A stretch of DNA of 64,000 nt from Pseudomonas taiwanensis DSM 21245. Its GTDB lineage: Bacteria; Pseudomonadota; Gammaproteobacteria; Pseudomonadales; Pseudomonadaceae. The stretch spans positions 62,001 to 126,000 of the forward strand of contig NZ_AUEC01000010.1 of assembly GCF_000425785.1 (NCBI RefSeq), given 5' to 3'. The notes below the pieces were generated by a model. The model did not search any database, was not told the origin of the DNA, and worked only from the letters and a program-made list of their open reading frames with translations. The position numbers and the translations under genes are program-made. Position 1 is the stretch's first letter; each line of letters begins with the position of its first letter. Below are positions 47,994 through 56,960 of the stretch, piece by piece.

Positions 47994-48878
47994 TCAGAGC
48001 TTGTTCAGCGGAATCTTCAGGTAGCTCACCCCGTTGTCTTCGGGCTTGGGAAAATGGCCGCTGCGCATGTTCACCTGCACCGAAGGCAGGATCAGCACAG
48101 GCATTTCCAGGGTTTTGTCGCGGGCTTCGCGCATGGCGACGAAGTGGTCCTCATCGACCCCCTGGTGAATGTGGATGTTGTGGGCGCGCTGTTCAGCCAC
48201 GGTAGTGACGTAGCGCATTTCCCGCCCCCCCGGCAGGTAGTCATGGCACATGAACAGGCGGGTCTCATCTGGGAAGGCAAGCAGGCGGCGAATGGAGCGG
48301 TACAATGTACGTGCGTTGGCACCTGGAAAATCGCAACGCGCTGTCCCGTAGTCCGGCATGAACAATGTGTCGCCGACGAACAATGCTTTCTCACCCGCGT
48401 CCTCGACCAAGTAGCTCATGCAGGCCGGGGTATGCCCAGGGGTGTGCAGAGCGTGCGCTTGCAAGTTGCCGATGCGAAAACCTTGTTCGTCCTTGAACAG
48501 CACATCGAACTGGCTACCGTCCCGGGCGAAATCCGATTCGGCATTGAACAGCGCACCGAAGACTTTCTGCACCTGGGTAATGTGCGCACCAATGGCGGTA
48601 TGGCCACCGAGTTTCTCTTTGAGGTAAGCCGCCGCGGAAAGATGATCGGCGTGCACATGGGTTTCCAGAATCCACTGCACCTTGGCATTCAGTGCTTTTA
48701 CCCGGTCGATCAAACGGTCGGCCGACGCCGTGCAGGTACGTCCAGACTTCGGGTCGTAGTCCAGAACGCTGTCGATCAACGCGCACTGAAGCGTCTCGTT
48801 GTCCAGGACCAGATAGCTGATGGTCGAGGTCGCCTCATCGAAGAAGGCTTCCACGTGAAGGTTGTTGCCGATGATCAT
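47994..48878 (-). CDS. pdo: Persulfide dioxygenase-type metallo-beta-lactamase-fold protein
   Basis: A 294-residue metallo-beta-lactamase-fold protein resembling ETHE1-like persulfide dioxygenases, which oxidise glutathione persulfide to sulfite. The motif THVHADH supplies His74, His76, Asp78 and His79; further ligands are in HTPGHTP, VGDTLFMPDYG and MCHDY. The start at 48878 follows GGAGAACG. It is the first gene of the operon, divergent from fisR, with a candidate sigma-54 promoter upstream. Confidence 0.9.
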   Translation of the reverse strand: MIIGNNLHVEAFFDEATSTISYLVLDNETLQCALIDSVLDYDPKSGRTCTASADRLIDRVKALNAKVQWILETHVHADHLSAAAYLKEKLGGHTAIGAHITQVQKVFGALFNAESDFARDGSQFDVLFKDEQGFRIGNLQAHALHTPGHTPACMSYLVEDAGEKALFVGDTLFMPDYGTARCDFPGANARTLYRSIRRLLAFPDETRLFMCHDYLPGGREMRYVTTVAEQRAHNIHIHQGVDEDHFVAMREARDKTLEMPVLILPSVQVNMRSGHFPKPEDNGVSYLKIPLNKL

Positions 48879-48937
48879 CACGTTCTCCAAATAATCCACC
48901 GCGCCTTATATGAGGCGTAGGCAGTGATTGGAGGTTT

Positions 48938-48953
48938 ATCAAGATGCATGCCA
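48938..48953 (-). promoter_or_regulatory. Candidate sigma-54 promoter of the pdo-sqr-tauE operon
   Basis: On the minus strand the sequence TGGCATGCATCTTGAT matches the -24/-12 pattern TGGCAC-N5-TTGCA with correct spacing but with GA instead of GC at -12. It lies about 60 bases before the pdo start, downstream of a cluster of repeated half-sites, as expected for a promoter driven by the adjacent sigma-54 activator. Confidence 0.5.
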
Positions 48954-49009
48954 GAAGATTTGGCCCTGGTTTTGTGGTCGATCCCGCGTATTCATTGGGT
49001 TTGCGGGAC

Positions 49010-49073
49010 TGGCAGACGAACGGGTGACAGTGGTTGTGGCAGTCGACTGTCAGCTAATGGCAGTATTTGGCAG
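49010..49073. promoter_or_regulatory. Cluster of TGRCAG half-sites, candidate FisR enhancer
   Basis: Copies of TGGCAG or TGACAGT start at 49010, 49025, 49037, 49058 and 49068, with an inverted copy (ACTGTCA) at 49046-49052. The copies at 49037 and 49046 form the 16-bp near-palindrome TGGCAGTCGACTGTCA. The cluster lies about 60-130 bases upstream of the candidate sigma-54 promoter and before the fisR start, a typical enhancer position. Confidence 0.6.
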
Positions 49074-49113
49074 ACCTCGCTACTCTGCGGCAGGTCAATC
49101 CATCGGTGCCCCC

Positions 49114-50421
49114 ATGTCTGAGCTTCACGCCACAGCCTCCCATCCGGCTATTCTCGCGCTGGTGTCCTACCTCGAACACGATGTACTGCCAACCATCGTG
49201 CTGGGCACCGACTACAACATTCTCGCCGCCAACGCAGCCTATCGCCGTCAGTTCGGCGGTGACGGGCAGGCGCCGGTCGGCCAGAAGTGCCACCGCGTCT
49301 CGCATCACTATGCCGTGCCCTGTGACCAAGCCGGTGAACACTGTCCGATGCGCAAGGCATTGGACAGCAAAGTGCCAGAGCGTGTGCTGCACATCCATCA
49401 CACGCCGCGTGGCCCTGAACACGTGGATGTGGAGCTGCGCCCGATCCTCGACGAACAGGGCAATGTCGTGGCCTTCGTCGAACGGCTCACCACCATCACG
49501 CTGGCATCTGCACAACCTCAACAACAGGGGTTGGTCGGCCGAGCGCCAGCCTTCAAGGCCGCCTTGGCCAGCCTGCAGCGTGCGGCCCCTGCGCAAATTC
49601 CGGTACTGCTGCAGGGCGAGTCGGGTACTGGCAAGGAACTGTTCGCACGGGCCATACACATGGGAAGCCCGCGCGCCAATGGCCCGCTGGTCGTCGTTGA
49701 CTGCACCGGTCTGACCGAATCACTGTTCGAAAGTGAGCTGTTCGGTTACGAGAAGGGCGCCTTCACGGGTGCCAATCAACGCAAGATCGGCTTGGCCGAG
49801 GCGGCCCACGGTGGCACGCTGTTCCTCGATGAAATCGGCGAGGTGCCGTTGGCGATGCAGGTCAAACTGCTGCGCTTGATCGAGTCGGGGAGCTTTCGAC
49901 CGGTCGGCAGCCTGCGCACCGTGCATTCAGATTTCCGCCTCGTGTCGGCGACCCATAAACCGCTGAAGAAGATGGTGGCGGAGGGTACGTTCAGGGAAGA
50001 TCTTTATTACCGCATCAGTGGTTTCCCGATCCGGCTGCCGGCGTTGCGCGAACGTGTGGAGGATTTGCCTCTGCTGGCTGAGAGCCTGCTGCAGCGCATG
50101 AGTGGCAAGCCGACAAGTTTGACCGAGCAGGCGCTCAAGCAGCTTGGCCTGCATGCGTTCCCGGGCAACATCCGCGAACTGCGCAACATTCTGGAGAGGG
50201 CCCGGTTATTTGCCGATGATGGTCTGATCCGACCTGAGCACCTGCCAGAGGATGTGGTGCCGCAGCAGGTCAATGTCAACAGTGGGCGAGGGCGCAACGA
50301 CCTGAGTGAAGTGGCCCAAGCGCTGGAACAATTCAAAGGGCCACGTAGCGAACTGGCCCGTCATCTTGGCCTGAGTGAGCGAACCTTGTATCGACGGTTG
50401 AAAGCGCTCGGCCTCAGTTAG
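49114..50421 (+). CDS. fisR: Sigma-54-dependent sulfane-sulfur regulator (FisR-like)
   Basis: A 435-residue enhancer-binding protein. A PAS-like sensor domain (1-130) carries Cys59, Cys70 and Cys77, with the same 11- and 7-residue spacing as the sulfane-sulfur-sensing cysteines reported for FisR of Cupriavidus (C53, C64, C71). The AAA+ domain follows with Walker A GESGTGKE (168-175), GAFTGA (215-220) and Walker B LFLDE; a Fis-type helix-turn-helix ends the chain. It should activate the divergent pdo-sqr-tauE operon. An ATG at 49057 is an alternative start, but it would place the enhancer-like repeats inside the gene. Confidence 0.92.
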   Translation: MSELHATASHPAILALVSYLEHDVLPTIVLGTDYNILAANAAYRRQFGGDGQAPVGQKCHRVSHHYAVPCDQAGEHCPMRKALDSKVPERVLHIHHTPRGPEHVDVELRPILDEQGNVVAFVERLTTITLASAQPQQQGLVGRAPAFKAALASLQRAAPAQIPVLLQGESGTGKELFARAIHMGSPRANGPLVVVDCTGLTESLFESELFGYEKGAFTGANQRKIGLAEAAHGGTLFLDEIGEVPLAMQVKLLRLIESGSFRPVGSLRTVHSDFRLVSATHKPLKKMVAEGTFREDLYYRISGFPIRLPALRERVEDLPLLAESLLQRMSGKPTSLTEQALKQLGLHAFPGNIRELRNILERARLFADDGLIRPEHLPEDVVPQQVNVNSGRGRNDLSEVAQALEQFKGPRSELARHLGLSERTLYRRLKALGLS

Positions 50422-50551
50422 GGCGAGGCGAACTTTACCGGATCTTTACCACTGTCCTGACATTAATTGGAACAAACCATGGTCTGATCAGTTAACCGCA
50501 CCAGGCGCACAGCAGGACATCGCCGGGCGTTAACCAGCAGAGAATCCGCAC

Positions 50552-50971
50552 ATGAAGAAAACCCTGACCGCAGTCTGCGCCGCGCTTGCGTTCAGCGCAT
50601 CCTTGGCCAGTTTCGCTCAGCCGGGCCCACCTGGCCCTGACCGTCACGACGGTGGCCCTGGCCCATCCCATCAGTTCGATCCGCACCACGGCCAACCCGA
50701 ACGACATGACCAACATGACAATGGTCGATACCCGGCCTACCACAACCCGAACTTCCGACCCGATGCAGGCATGCCGATGCCACATCGCCAATGGCATCGT
50801 GGCTATGTCGTAGAGCCACGCTACCGCGACGACCGCTATTGGGTAACCGACTGGCGTGCACGTCACCTGTACGCGCCTCCCCGCGATCACCGCTGGTTGT
50901 ATGTGAACGGTGACTACGTTCTGGTAGCGATCGCCACGGGCGTGGTCGTCAGCGTTCTTTCAGGCTACTGA
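50552..50971 (+). CDS. RcnB family periplasmic protein
   Basis: A 139-residue exported protein: a signal peptide ends near FAQ, a low-complexity His/Asp/Pro/Gly-rich segment follows (about 25-80), and the C-terminal RcnB domain has RDDRYWVTDWRARHLYAPP, then a hydrophobic end. RcnB in E. coli is linked to nickel and cobalt homeostasis; the His-rich stretch here could bind metal. The gene stands alone, with a terminator after it. Confidence 0.88.
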   Translation: MKKTLTAVCAALAFSASLASFAQPGPPGPDRHDGGPGPSHQFDPHHGQPERHDQHDNGRYPAYHNPNFRPDAGMPMPHRQWHRGYVVEPRYRDDRYWVTDWRARHLYAPPRDHRWLYVNGDYVLVAIATGVVVSVLSGY

Positions 50972-50985
50972 TTTTGCGGGCATAC

Positions 50986-51009
50986 AAAAGCCCGCATCAG
51001 CGGGCTTTT
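50986..51009. terminator. Bidirectional terminator
   Basis: AAAAGCCCG, loop CATCAG, CGGGCTTTT. It separates the RcnB-like gene from the convergent CapA-like gene. Confidence 0.85.
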
Positions 51010-51027
51010 GTAGTTGGCAATGTCATA

Positions 51028-51043
51028 AGTTCCACGTGGAACA
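51028..51043. other. parS site (ParB binding), 15 of 16 consensus
   Basis: AGTTCCACGTGGAACA differs from the parS consensus TGTTCCACGTGGAACA only at the first base. It lies in the short gap between the terminator and the CapA-like gene, about 11 kb from the recF sites. Confidence 0.85.
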
Positions 51044-51051
51044 TCGCGTGC

Positions 51052-52374
51052 TCAAAGCACGACCTGCGCCGTGTCGCCGCTCACCTCGAGACGCGTATCG
51101 AAGCCTGCGCACAAGGCAGCAAAGCGCTGCAAAATGGCCCTGGCCTGCTGTCCTGAGGCCAATCGCGGCCGCCCCCGACGGTGGATGGCTTCGCCAAACC
51201 CCAACTGCACTGGATGCAACTCGATGCGTGTAAGGGTGCGGCCATCGAAGGTGCAGATCGGCACAATGCTCTCCCAGAATCGCGCATCGGACGGGAAACT
51301 GCGCGTGCCATTATGGGTACGCTGCAAGAACACCTTGGACGGGGTCTGCTGGCGGTCTACGCGGAACTGCTCATAGCTGTCCACCGGCAGACGTTCGACC
51401 AGTTCGTTCTGGCCGATGAAGTTACCCAGGCTGTAGAAGATAGGTTTGCCTTGGTAAATCTCCATGCCTCGCAACAGGTGCGGACCATGGCCTACGACGA
51501 TATCGACGCCAGCGTCGATCAGCTTGCGTGCCACCGGCTGGATGAATTCGGCAGGTACTTCCAGGTCCCATTCCCCCGCTGGGTTGTAGCCCAATTCATG
51601 AGCATGAAGGCTGACCAGCACAATGTCCGAGGTCAACCGTGCTTCTTCGACCCAACGCAAAATGCCATCCAGGTCTCTTTTTCGGGCGAGCGTACGCAGC
51701 CGGGTATTGGCACCTTCACGGAACAACAGCGGGGTGAATGGCCCGAATATCGCGAGCGACGGGTCAGGCAGGGGATGGGCGAAACCGAGGTCCACCGCCC
51801 CCTGGTAAAGACGATCCAGTCCCAGGTCGGCAATCAGCTGGCGTACCTGTGCCATCTGCTCGGTACTGACCTCATGCAGAGTGTCGTAACCCAATGGGTT
51901 GAGGCCCGGACGGCCAGGCATGTCTCGACTCTGGTCGCTGGCCTCCTGACCCTTGCCGTAGGTCGAACTGCACGCCAGCAACGCGACAGTACCCGCCGGT
52001 TTGCTGCAGTACACCGGTCGGCGGGCCTCTTCCAGGTTGCGCCCGGTGCCAGCGAACAGCAGCTCACGTTTGCGTAATTGCTCATGGGCCGCATGAAGCC
52101 CGCTGATGCCGTAGTCCAGGCTGTGATTGTTGGCCGTGGAGAACAGATCGAAGCCACCTTCGACCAGTTCATCGAGCACCCAGGACGGGGCACCGAAATG
52201 CGAGCCACCGCTTTCTAGCGCGGGATCACCGGCGAAGTCGTTGGGCAATACCTCAAGGTTGGTGAAGCTCACGTCTGCTGCGCGGATCAGGTCGAACAAA
52301 GGGCTCAGCGCCTGGTCATCCCGGCTGTGCAGACGGCGCTGCAGGATACTGTCGCCAGTCAGGGCAATCTTCAT
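51052..52374 (-). CDS. CapA family protein
   Basis: A 440-residue protein of the CapA/PGA-capsule synthesis family, with a calcineurin-like phosphoesterase fold. Visible motifs are the N-terminal IALTGDSIL, then TNLEV, TANNHSLDYG, SLHAHELGYNP and VVGHGPHLLRG. There is no signal peptide and no capsule genes nearby, so a stand-alone hydrolase role is possible; the substrate is unknown. The start at 52374 follows GAGG. Confidence 0.88.
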   Translation of the reverse strand: MKIALTGDSILQRRLHSRDDQALSPLFDLIRAADVSFTNLEVLPNDFAGDPALESGGSHFGAPSWVLDELVEGGFDLFSTANNHSLDYGISGLHAAHEQLRKRELLFAGTGRNLEEARRPVYCSKPAGTVALLACSSTYGKGQEASDQSRDMPGRPGLNPLGYDTLHEVSTEQMAQVRQLIADLGLDRLYQGAVDLGFAHPLPDPSLAIFGPFTPLLFREGANTRLRTLARKRDLDGILRWVEEARLTSDIVLVSLHAHELGYNPAGEWDLEVPAEFIQPVARKLIDAGVDIVVGHGPHLLRGMEIYQGKPIFYSLGNFIGQNELVERLPVDSYEQFRVDRQQTPSKVFLQRTHNGTRSFPSDARFWESIVPICTFDGRTLTRIELHPVQLGFGEAIHRRGRPRLASGQQARAILQRFAALCAGFDTRLEVSGDTAQVVL

Positions 52375-52609
52375 GGTCTGCCTCGGAAGGTTGAATTCCG
52401 TCCGGACTATAGGCCAAGACCGCGTGGCATCAGATTGAATATGGTTCATCCCGATAGCTGCCGGTTATCGACAGTCGCCACCCTCTCATTTGGCTATGGG
52501 CATCACTTTTTTTCAGAAGCCGCCGCTGTGACTCGCTGCTTACCATGCAGACGCCCCCGCCGAAGGGGAGGCTTTCTCATGAACAGCAAGTTCAAGGCGC
52601 AGAGCACTT

Positions 52610-54472
52610 ATGAAAAAAACAATGACCGGCGTCGCGGGCCCTCGGCTTCGCGTACTTCCGCTGGGAGTCAGCCTGGCACTCGCGGCAACCAGCGCACAGG
52701 CCGTTACCTTCAACATCGGGGAAATCGAAGGGCGTTTCGATACCAGCCTGTCCATTGGGGCCAGCTGGGCCATGGACAGCCCGGACCGCGCCTTCATTGG
52801 CACGCGCAACGGAGGCACGGCCTCTACCCAGACTTCCGACGACGGCCGCCTGAATTTCAAGAAGGGCGAAACGTTCTCGAAGATCTTCAAGGGCGTGCAC
52901 GACCTCGAGCTCAAGTACGGCGACACCGGTGTGTTCGTGCGAGGCAAGTACTGGTACGACTTCGAGCTCAAGGATGAAGGTCGCTTGCTTGAGGACATCG
53001 ATGACAACCACCGCGACATGGCCGCCAAGTCTTCGGGCGTCGAGTTGCTGGATGCCTTCGTCTACCACAACTACACCATCAACGACTTGCCAGGCACCGT
53101 TCGCGCTGGCCGACAGGTGGTCAGCTGGGGTGAAAGCACCTTCATCCAGAACGGCATTAACAGTATCAACCCGGTCGATGTCTCAGCCTTGCGCCGTCCA
53201 GGCTCCGAGGTCAAGGAAGCACTGATTCCAGTCAACATGCTCTATTTCAACCAGGGCCTGACCGACAGCCTTTCGTTCGAAGCCTTCTACCAGCTGCAAT
53301 GGGAAAAAACCGTCGCCGACAACTGCGGTACTTTCTTCAGCAGCGATGTGGTCGCCAAGGGCTGCGACAACAACATGGCAATCAACGGCAGCGACTTTGA
53401 CCGCGACGTCGACGGTACCGGGATACCCGGTGGTTATGGTTATGTGCCACGCCTTTCCGACAAGGACCCACGCAACAGTGGCCAGTTCGGCGTGGCCCTG
53501 CGCTGGATGGTGCCTGAACTCAACGACACTGAGTTCGGTGTCTACGCCATGAACTATCACAGCCGTACCCCGACCAGTACGTGGAGGGTCGGCCGTGGCG
53601 CCTTGCTCGACCCGGTGGGCGGCTTGGCAGGGCAGGGTGGTGTCAGCACGGCACGCTACTACCTGGAGTACCCGGAAGACATTCGCCTGTACGGCCTGAG
53701 CTTCAGCACGACGGTCGGCGCCACCGCCGTGGCCGGCGAAATCAGTTACCGCCCGAACATGCCGCTGTCACTGAATGCCAGTGATGTGTCGGCAGCCGCC
53801 ACCCTCGGCGCGGCTGCCACCAATCCGCTGGTCAACGCCGGCCTGCCGGTCTTCCAGACCGGTTTCGCAAGCTCCGCCTACGGCTCGCTGATCAACGGCT
53901 ACGTGCGCAAGCCGTTCACCCAGGCACAAGTCACCCTGACCCGCACCATCGACCAGTTGACCTTCATCGGTGCGGATCGCCTGACACTGGTGGGCGAAGT
54001 CGGTTACAGCCACATCGCCGACTTGGGCGCGACCGATGGTTCGGACCTGCGCTTTGGCCGCAGCAGTGTCTATGGCAACGGCGAATTGTCCACCGCCGGT
54101 AGCGCCCCGTTGCTTGGTGGTATTTCCGGAAACAACCTGTGCCGTCAGGTCGCCAACTCGGCCAACCCGGACCAGTGCAACAGCAAGGGCTTCTATACCG
54201 CCGACTCCTGGGGTTACCGAGTGCGCGCAATGCTGGAGTACGCCGACCTTATCGGCGGTGTGGTGCTGCGCCCAAGTGTGTCCTTTGCCCATGACGTCGA
54301 AGGTTTTGGCCCGACGTTCAACGAGGGAGACAAGTCGGTGAGCATCGGCGTGGATGCCGAATACCTCAACCGCTACAACCTCGCCATCAGTTACACCGAC
54401 TACTTCGGCGGTGACTTCAACACCAACACAGACCGCGACTTCCTCGCCGTCAGCCTGGGCGTGAGCTTCTGA
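52610..54472 (+). CDS. DUF1302 outer-membrane protein
   Basis: A 620-residue exported protein with a signal peptide ending near AQA-VTF, then the DUF1302 pattern FNIGEIEGRFDTSLSIGASW and a long beta-rich chain ending in F, as for outer-membrane barrels. It pairs with the DUF1329 gene 26 bases downstream, a combination often linked to export or uptake of hydrophobic or polyester-related compounds. The start ATG at 52610 has a weak ribosome-binding site; see the finding on an upstream ATG and an A7 tract. Confidence 0.92.
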   Translation: MKKTMTGVAGPRLRVLPLGVSLALAATSAQAVTFNIGEIEGRFDTSLSIGASWAMDSPDRAFIGTRNGGTASTQTSDDGRLNFKKGETFSKIFKGVHDLELKYGDTGVFVRGKYWYDFELKDEGRLLEDIDDNHRDMAAKSSGVELLDAFVYHNYTINDLPGTVRAGRQVVSWGESTFIQNGINSINPVDVSALRRPGSEVKEALIPVNMLYFNQGLTDSLSFEAFYQLQWEKTVADNCGTFFSSDVVAKGCDNNMAINGSDFDRDVDGTGIPGGYGYVPRLSDKDPRNSGQFGVALRWMVPELNDTEFGVYAMNYHSRTPTSTWRVGRGALLDPVGGLAGQGGVSTARYYLEYPEDIRLYGLSFSTTVGATAVAGEISYRPNMPLSLNASDVSAAATLGAAATNPLVNAGLPVFQTGFASSAYGSLINGYVRKPFTQAQVTLTRTIDQLTFIGADRLTLVGEVGYSHIADLGATDGSDLRFGRSSVYGNGELSTAGSAPLLGGISGNNLCRQVANSANPDQCNSKGFYTADSWGYRVRAMLEYADLIGGVVLRPSVSFAHDVEGFGPTFNEGDKSVSIGVDAEYLNRYNLAISYTDYFGGDFNTNTDRDFLAVSLGVSF

Positions 54473-54498
54473 CGCTCCTTTGTTCCTGGAGGTAGACC

Positions 54499-55860
54499 AT
54501 GTTTCGCAAAGCCTTGATCCGCAGCAGCTGCCTGGTCCTTAGCCTGTTGGCCAGCCAGGTGATGGCGGCCGTGTCCGAACAGGAAGCAGCCCGCCTGGGA
54601 GGCGAGCTGACCCCTATCGGTGCCGAGAAAGCCGGTAATGCCGACGGCAGCATCCCAGCCTGGACCGGCGGCTTGCCGGCCAGCACCGGCTCAGTGGACG
54701 CCGGTGGTTTTATCCCCAACCCCTACGCCAACGAGAAGCCCTTGTTTGTGATCACGGCGCAAAATGCCGAACAGTACAAGGCACGCCTGACACCCGGACA
54801 GCTGGCGATGTTCGCACGGTTTCCGGACACCTATCGCATCCCGGTGTACACCACACATCGCAGCGTCACTTTGCCCCCAAAAGTGTTCGCTGCGGTCAAG
54901 GAGAACGCTACTCGCACGACCCTCGCGGAAGGCGGAAACGGCCTGCAGAACTTCAAGATGTCGATCCCTTTCCCGATCCCCCAGTCCGGCCTGGAAGTGA
55001 TCTGGAACCACATCACCCGCTACCGGGGTGACTCGATCCTGCGCAACACCGCACAGATAAATCCGCAGGAAAACGGTACCTACTCCATCAGCATGATGAA
55101 AGAGCAATTCGCCTTCCCGTTCGGCCTGAAGGATTACGACCCGCAGAAAATGGCCAACATCCTGTTCTACTTCCGCCAGGAAATCCTTTCGCCCCCGCGG
55201 CGAGCCGGCAGCGTGATGCTGGTACTGGAAACCCTCGACCAGGTCGCCGAGCCGCGCATGGCCTGGATGTACAACGCCGGCCAGCGCCGAGTACGCCGTG
55301 CGCCGCAGGTCGGCTACGACAGCCCTGGCGCTGAAGGAATGCGCACCTACGACGACTTCGACATGTTCAACGGCGCACCCGATCGCTATGACTGGAAGCT
55401 GGTGGGCAAAAAAGAGGTCTATATCCCCTACAACAGCTATGCCCTGGACTCACCGAAGCTCAAGTACGACGACATCATTCGCCCAGGCCACCTCAACCCC
55501 GACCATACCCGTTACGAACTGCACCGGGTCTGGCATGTGGTCGCCACCCTCAAGCCCGGCCAGCGCCATATCTACAGCAAGCGCGACCTGTACATTGACG
55601 AAGACAGCTGGCAGGTGGCTGAAGCCGATGCCTACGACAGCCGTGGCAACCTTTGGCGGGTTTCCGAAGGGCATGCACGATTCTTCTACGATCAGCAATT
55701 CCCCTGGTTGACCGCCGAGACGCATTACGACGTGACCACTGGCCGCTACACGGTCTCAGGCCTGCGCAACGAAGAGAAAAAGAGCAGCTACGACTTCTCG
55801 CTGAATGCATCGAGCAAGGAGTTCACCCCGAACGCCTTGCGTGCTACCGGGATTCGCTGA
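54499..55860 (+). CDS. DUF1329 envelope protein
   Basis: A 453-residue exported protein with signal peptide to about VMA-AVSE and the DUF1329 features GGELTPIGAEKAGNADG and IPAWTGG near the N-terminus. The family is distantly related to the LolB/LolA-like outer-membrane lipoprotein-sorting fold. It directly follows the DUF1302 gene with a GGAGG site, and the two are surely co-transcribed. Confidence 0.92.
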   Translation: MFRKALIRSSCLVLSLLASQVMAAVSEQEAARLGGELTPIGAEKAGNADGSIPAWTGGLPASTGSVDAGGFIPNPYANEKPLFVITAQNAEQYKARLTPGQLAMFARFPDTYRIPVYTTHRSVTLPPKVFAAVKENATRTTLAEGGNGLQNFKMSIPFPIPQSGLEVIWNHITRYRGDSILRNTAQINPQENGTYSISMMKEQFAFPFGLKDYDPQKMANILFYFRQEILSPPRRAGSVMLVLETLDQVAEPRMAWMYNAGQRRVRRAPQVGYDSPGAEGMRTYDDFDMFNGAPDRYDWKLVGKKEVYIPYNSYALDSPKLKYDDIIRPGHLNPDHTRYELHRVWHVVATLKPGQRHIYSKRDLYIDEDSWQVAEADAYDSRGNLWRVSEGHARFFYDQQFPWLTAETHYDVTTGRYTVSGLRNEEKKSSYDFSLNASSKEFTPNALRATGIR

Positions 55861-55962
55861 CCGACAGTTGCGCCCATGGGATGCTTCCAACCCTGGGCGC
55901 TGACTCGTCGGTCGCGGCATTTTATGCTCTAGTTCGCATCCCCTCAGGTTCAGGTGTATGCC

Positions 55963-56883
55963 ATGAAGTTGCATCAACTGCGCGCCATCGTCGCGATCTG
56001 CGAAAGTGGCAGTATTCAGGAGGCCTCTCGGTTACTGCATATTTCTCAGCCGGCCTTGTCGAAGAGCATCAAGGAGCTGGAGTCGGAGCTGGGCGTACCT
56101 CTGCTGGTGCGATCCAACCGTGGGATCACCGTCACCCCCTACGGTGAACATCTAGTGCGCCGAGCGCGGTTGGTGGTGGAGGAGGTACGTCGGGCTCGGG
56201 ACGAGATCGAGACGCTCAAGGGCACCATGGACGGTCGGGTGATCATCGGCGTGTCCCCTGTCACGCCCAGTCAGCAGTTCGCCAGTTGCATCCTCAGCTA
56301 TCGCAAGCGCTACCCGAAGGTGCAGTTGCAGATTCTTGAACTGCGTCCGGCCAAATTGCTGGAGGGTCTGCGTGAAGGGCAGCTGGACTTGGCGCTGACG
56401 TCACACCCACCCGCCCGCAGTGTCGAAGGCTTCGAGTGGCATGAACTGTACGCCCAACCCACTACCCTGGCCGTGCGCAAAGGGCATCCCTTGTCGAAGG
56501 CCCGTTCGTTGAACGAGTTGCTTGACCTGGAATGGCTGCTGCCCGACACGCTGGACATTTCACTGGCCGGACGCATGTTCGAGGAATACGGCATCCAACC
56601 ACCAGAGCGTACGATCATCTGCGCATCGGTGGTGCTATACGCCGAGCTGGCCGCGACCACGGATGCCGTCAGTATCTGGTCGCGTCGTGTCTTCGACTTG
56701 CCCGTCGTGTCTGGCAACCTCGACATGCTGCCGATCGCCGAGCGGGTACCAGGCACCGACATCTCCCTGGTTTGCCGGCCCGCAGAACTGATGACGCGGG
56801 AAACGCAGATGCTTGTCGACGACATCATCTACGCCTTCAAGAACCCGCAAACCTTGCGCTCACCGCTCCATAACCAACTTTGA
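55963..56883 (+). CDS. LysR-type transcriptional regulator
   Basis: A 306-residue LysR regulator with helix-turn-helix SIQEASRLLHISQPALSKSI in residues 18-40 and a full co-inducer domain. The ATG at 55963 follows AGGTGT. It lies between the DUF1302/1329 pair and an MFS gene, all on the same strand, and is probably the regulator of this module. The inducer is unknown. Confidence 0.9.
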   Translation: MKLHQLRAIVAICESGSIQEASRLLHISQPALSKSIKELESELGVPLLVRSNRGITVTPYGEHLVRRARLVVEEVRRARDEIETLKGTMDGRVIIGVSPVTPSQQFASCILSYRKRYPKVQLQILELRPAKLLEGLREGQLDLALTSHPPARSVEGFEWHELYAQPTTLAVRKGHPLSKARSLNELLDLEWLLPDTLDISLAGRMFEEYGIQPPERTIICASVVLYAELAATTDAVSIWSRRVFDLPVVSGNLDMLPIAERVPGTDISLVCRPAELMTRETQMLVDDIIYAFKNPQTLRSPLHNQL

Positions 56884-56960
56884 TAAGCATGCCGATAGAT
56901 CATTATTCAGCGAGCAGCGGCTACGGCATCCTGCCTGCATGACCTCTGGAGTAGCCCTGT

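Noticed and set aside
48850..48859. CACGTG in the pdo gene as a possible parS site
   Set aside because: Flanking arms do not match TGTTY/RAACA; only the central hexamer is shared.
46638..48920. 760-codon plus-strand frame opposite the sqr and pdo genes
   Set aside because: The minus-strand genes have clear motifs and coupled starts; the antisense product has none.
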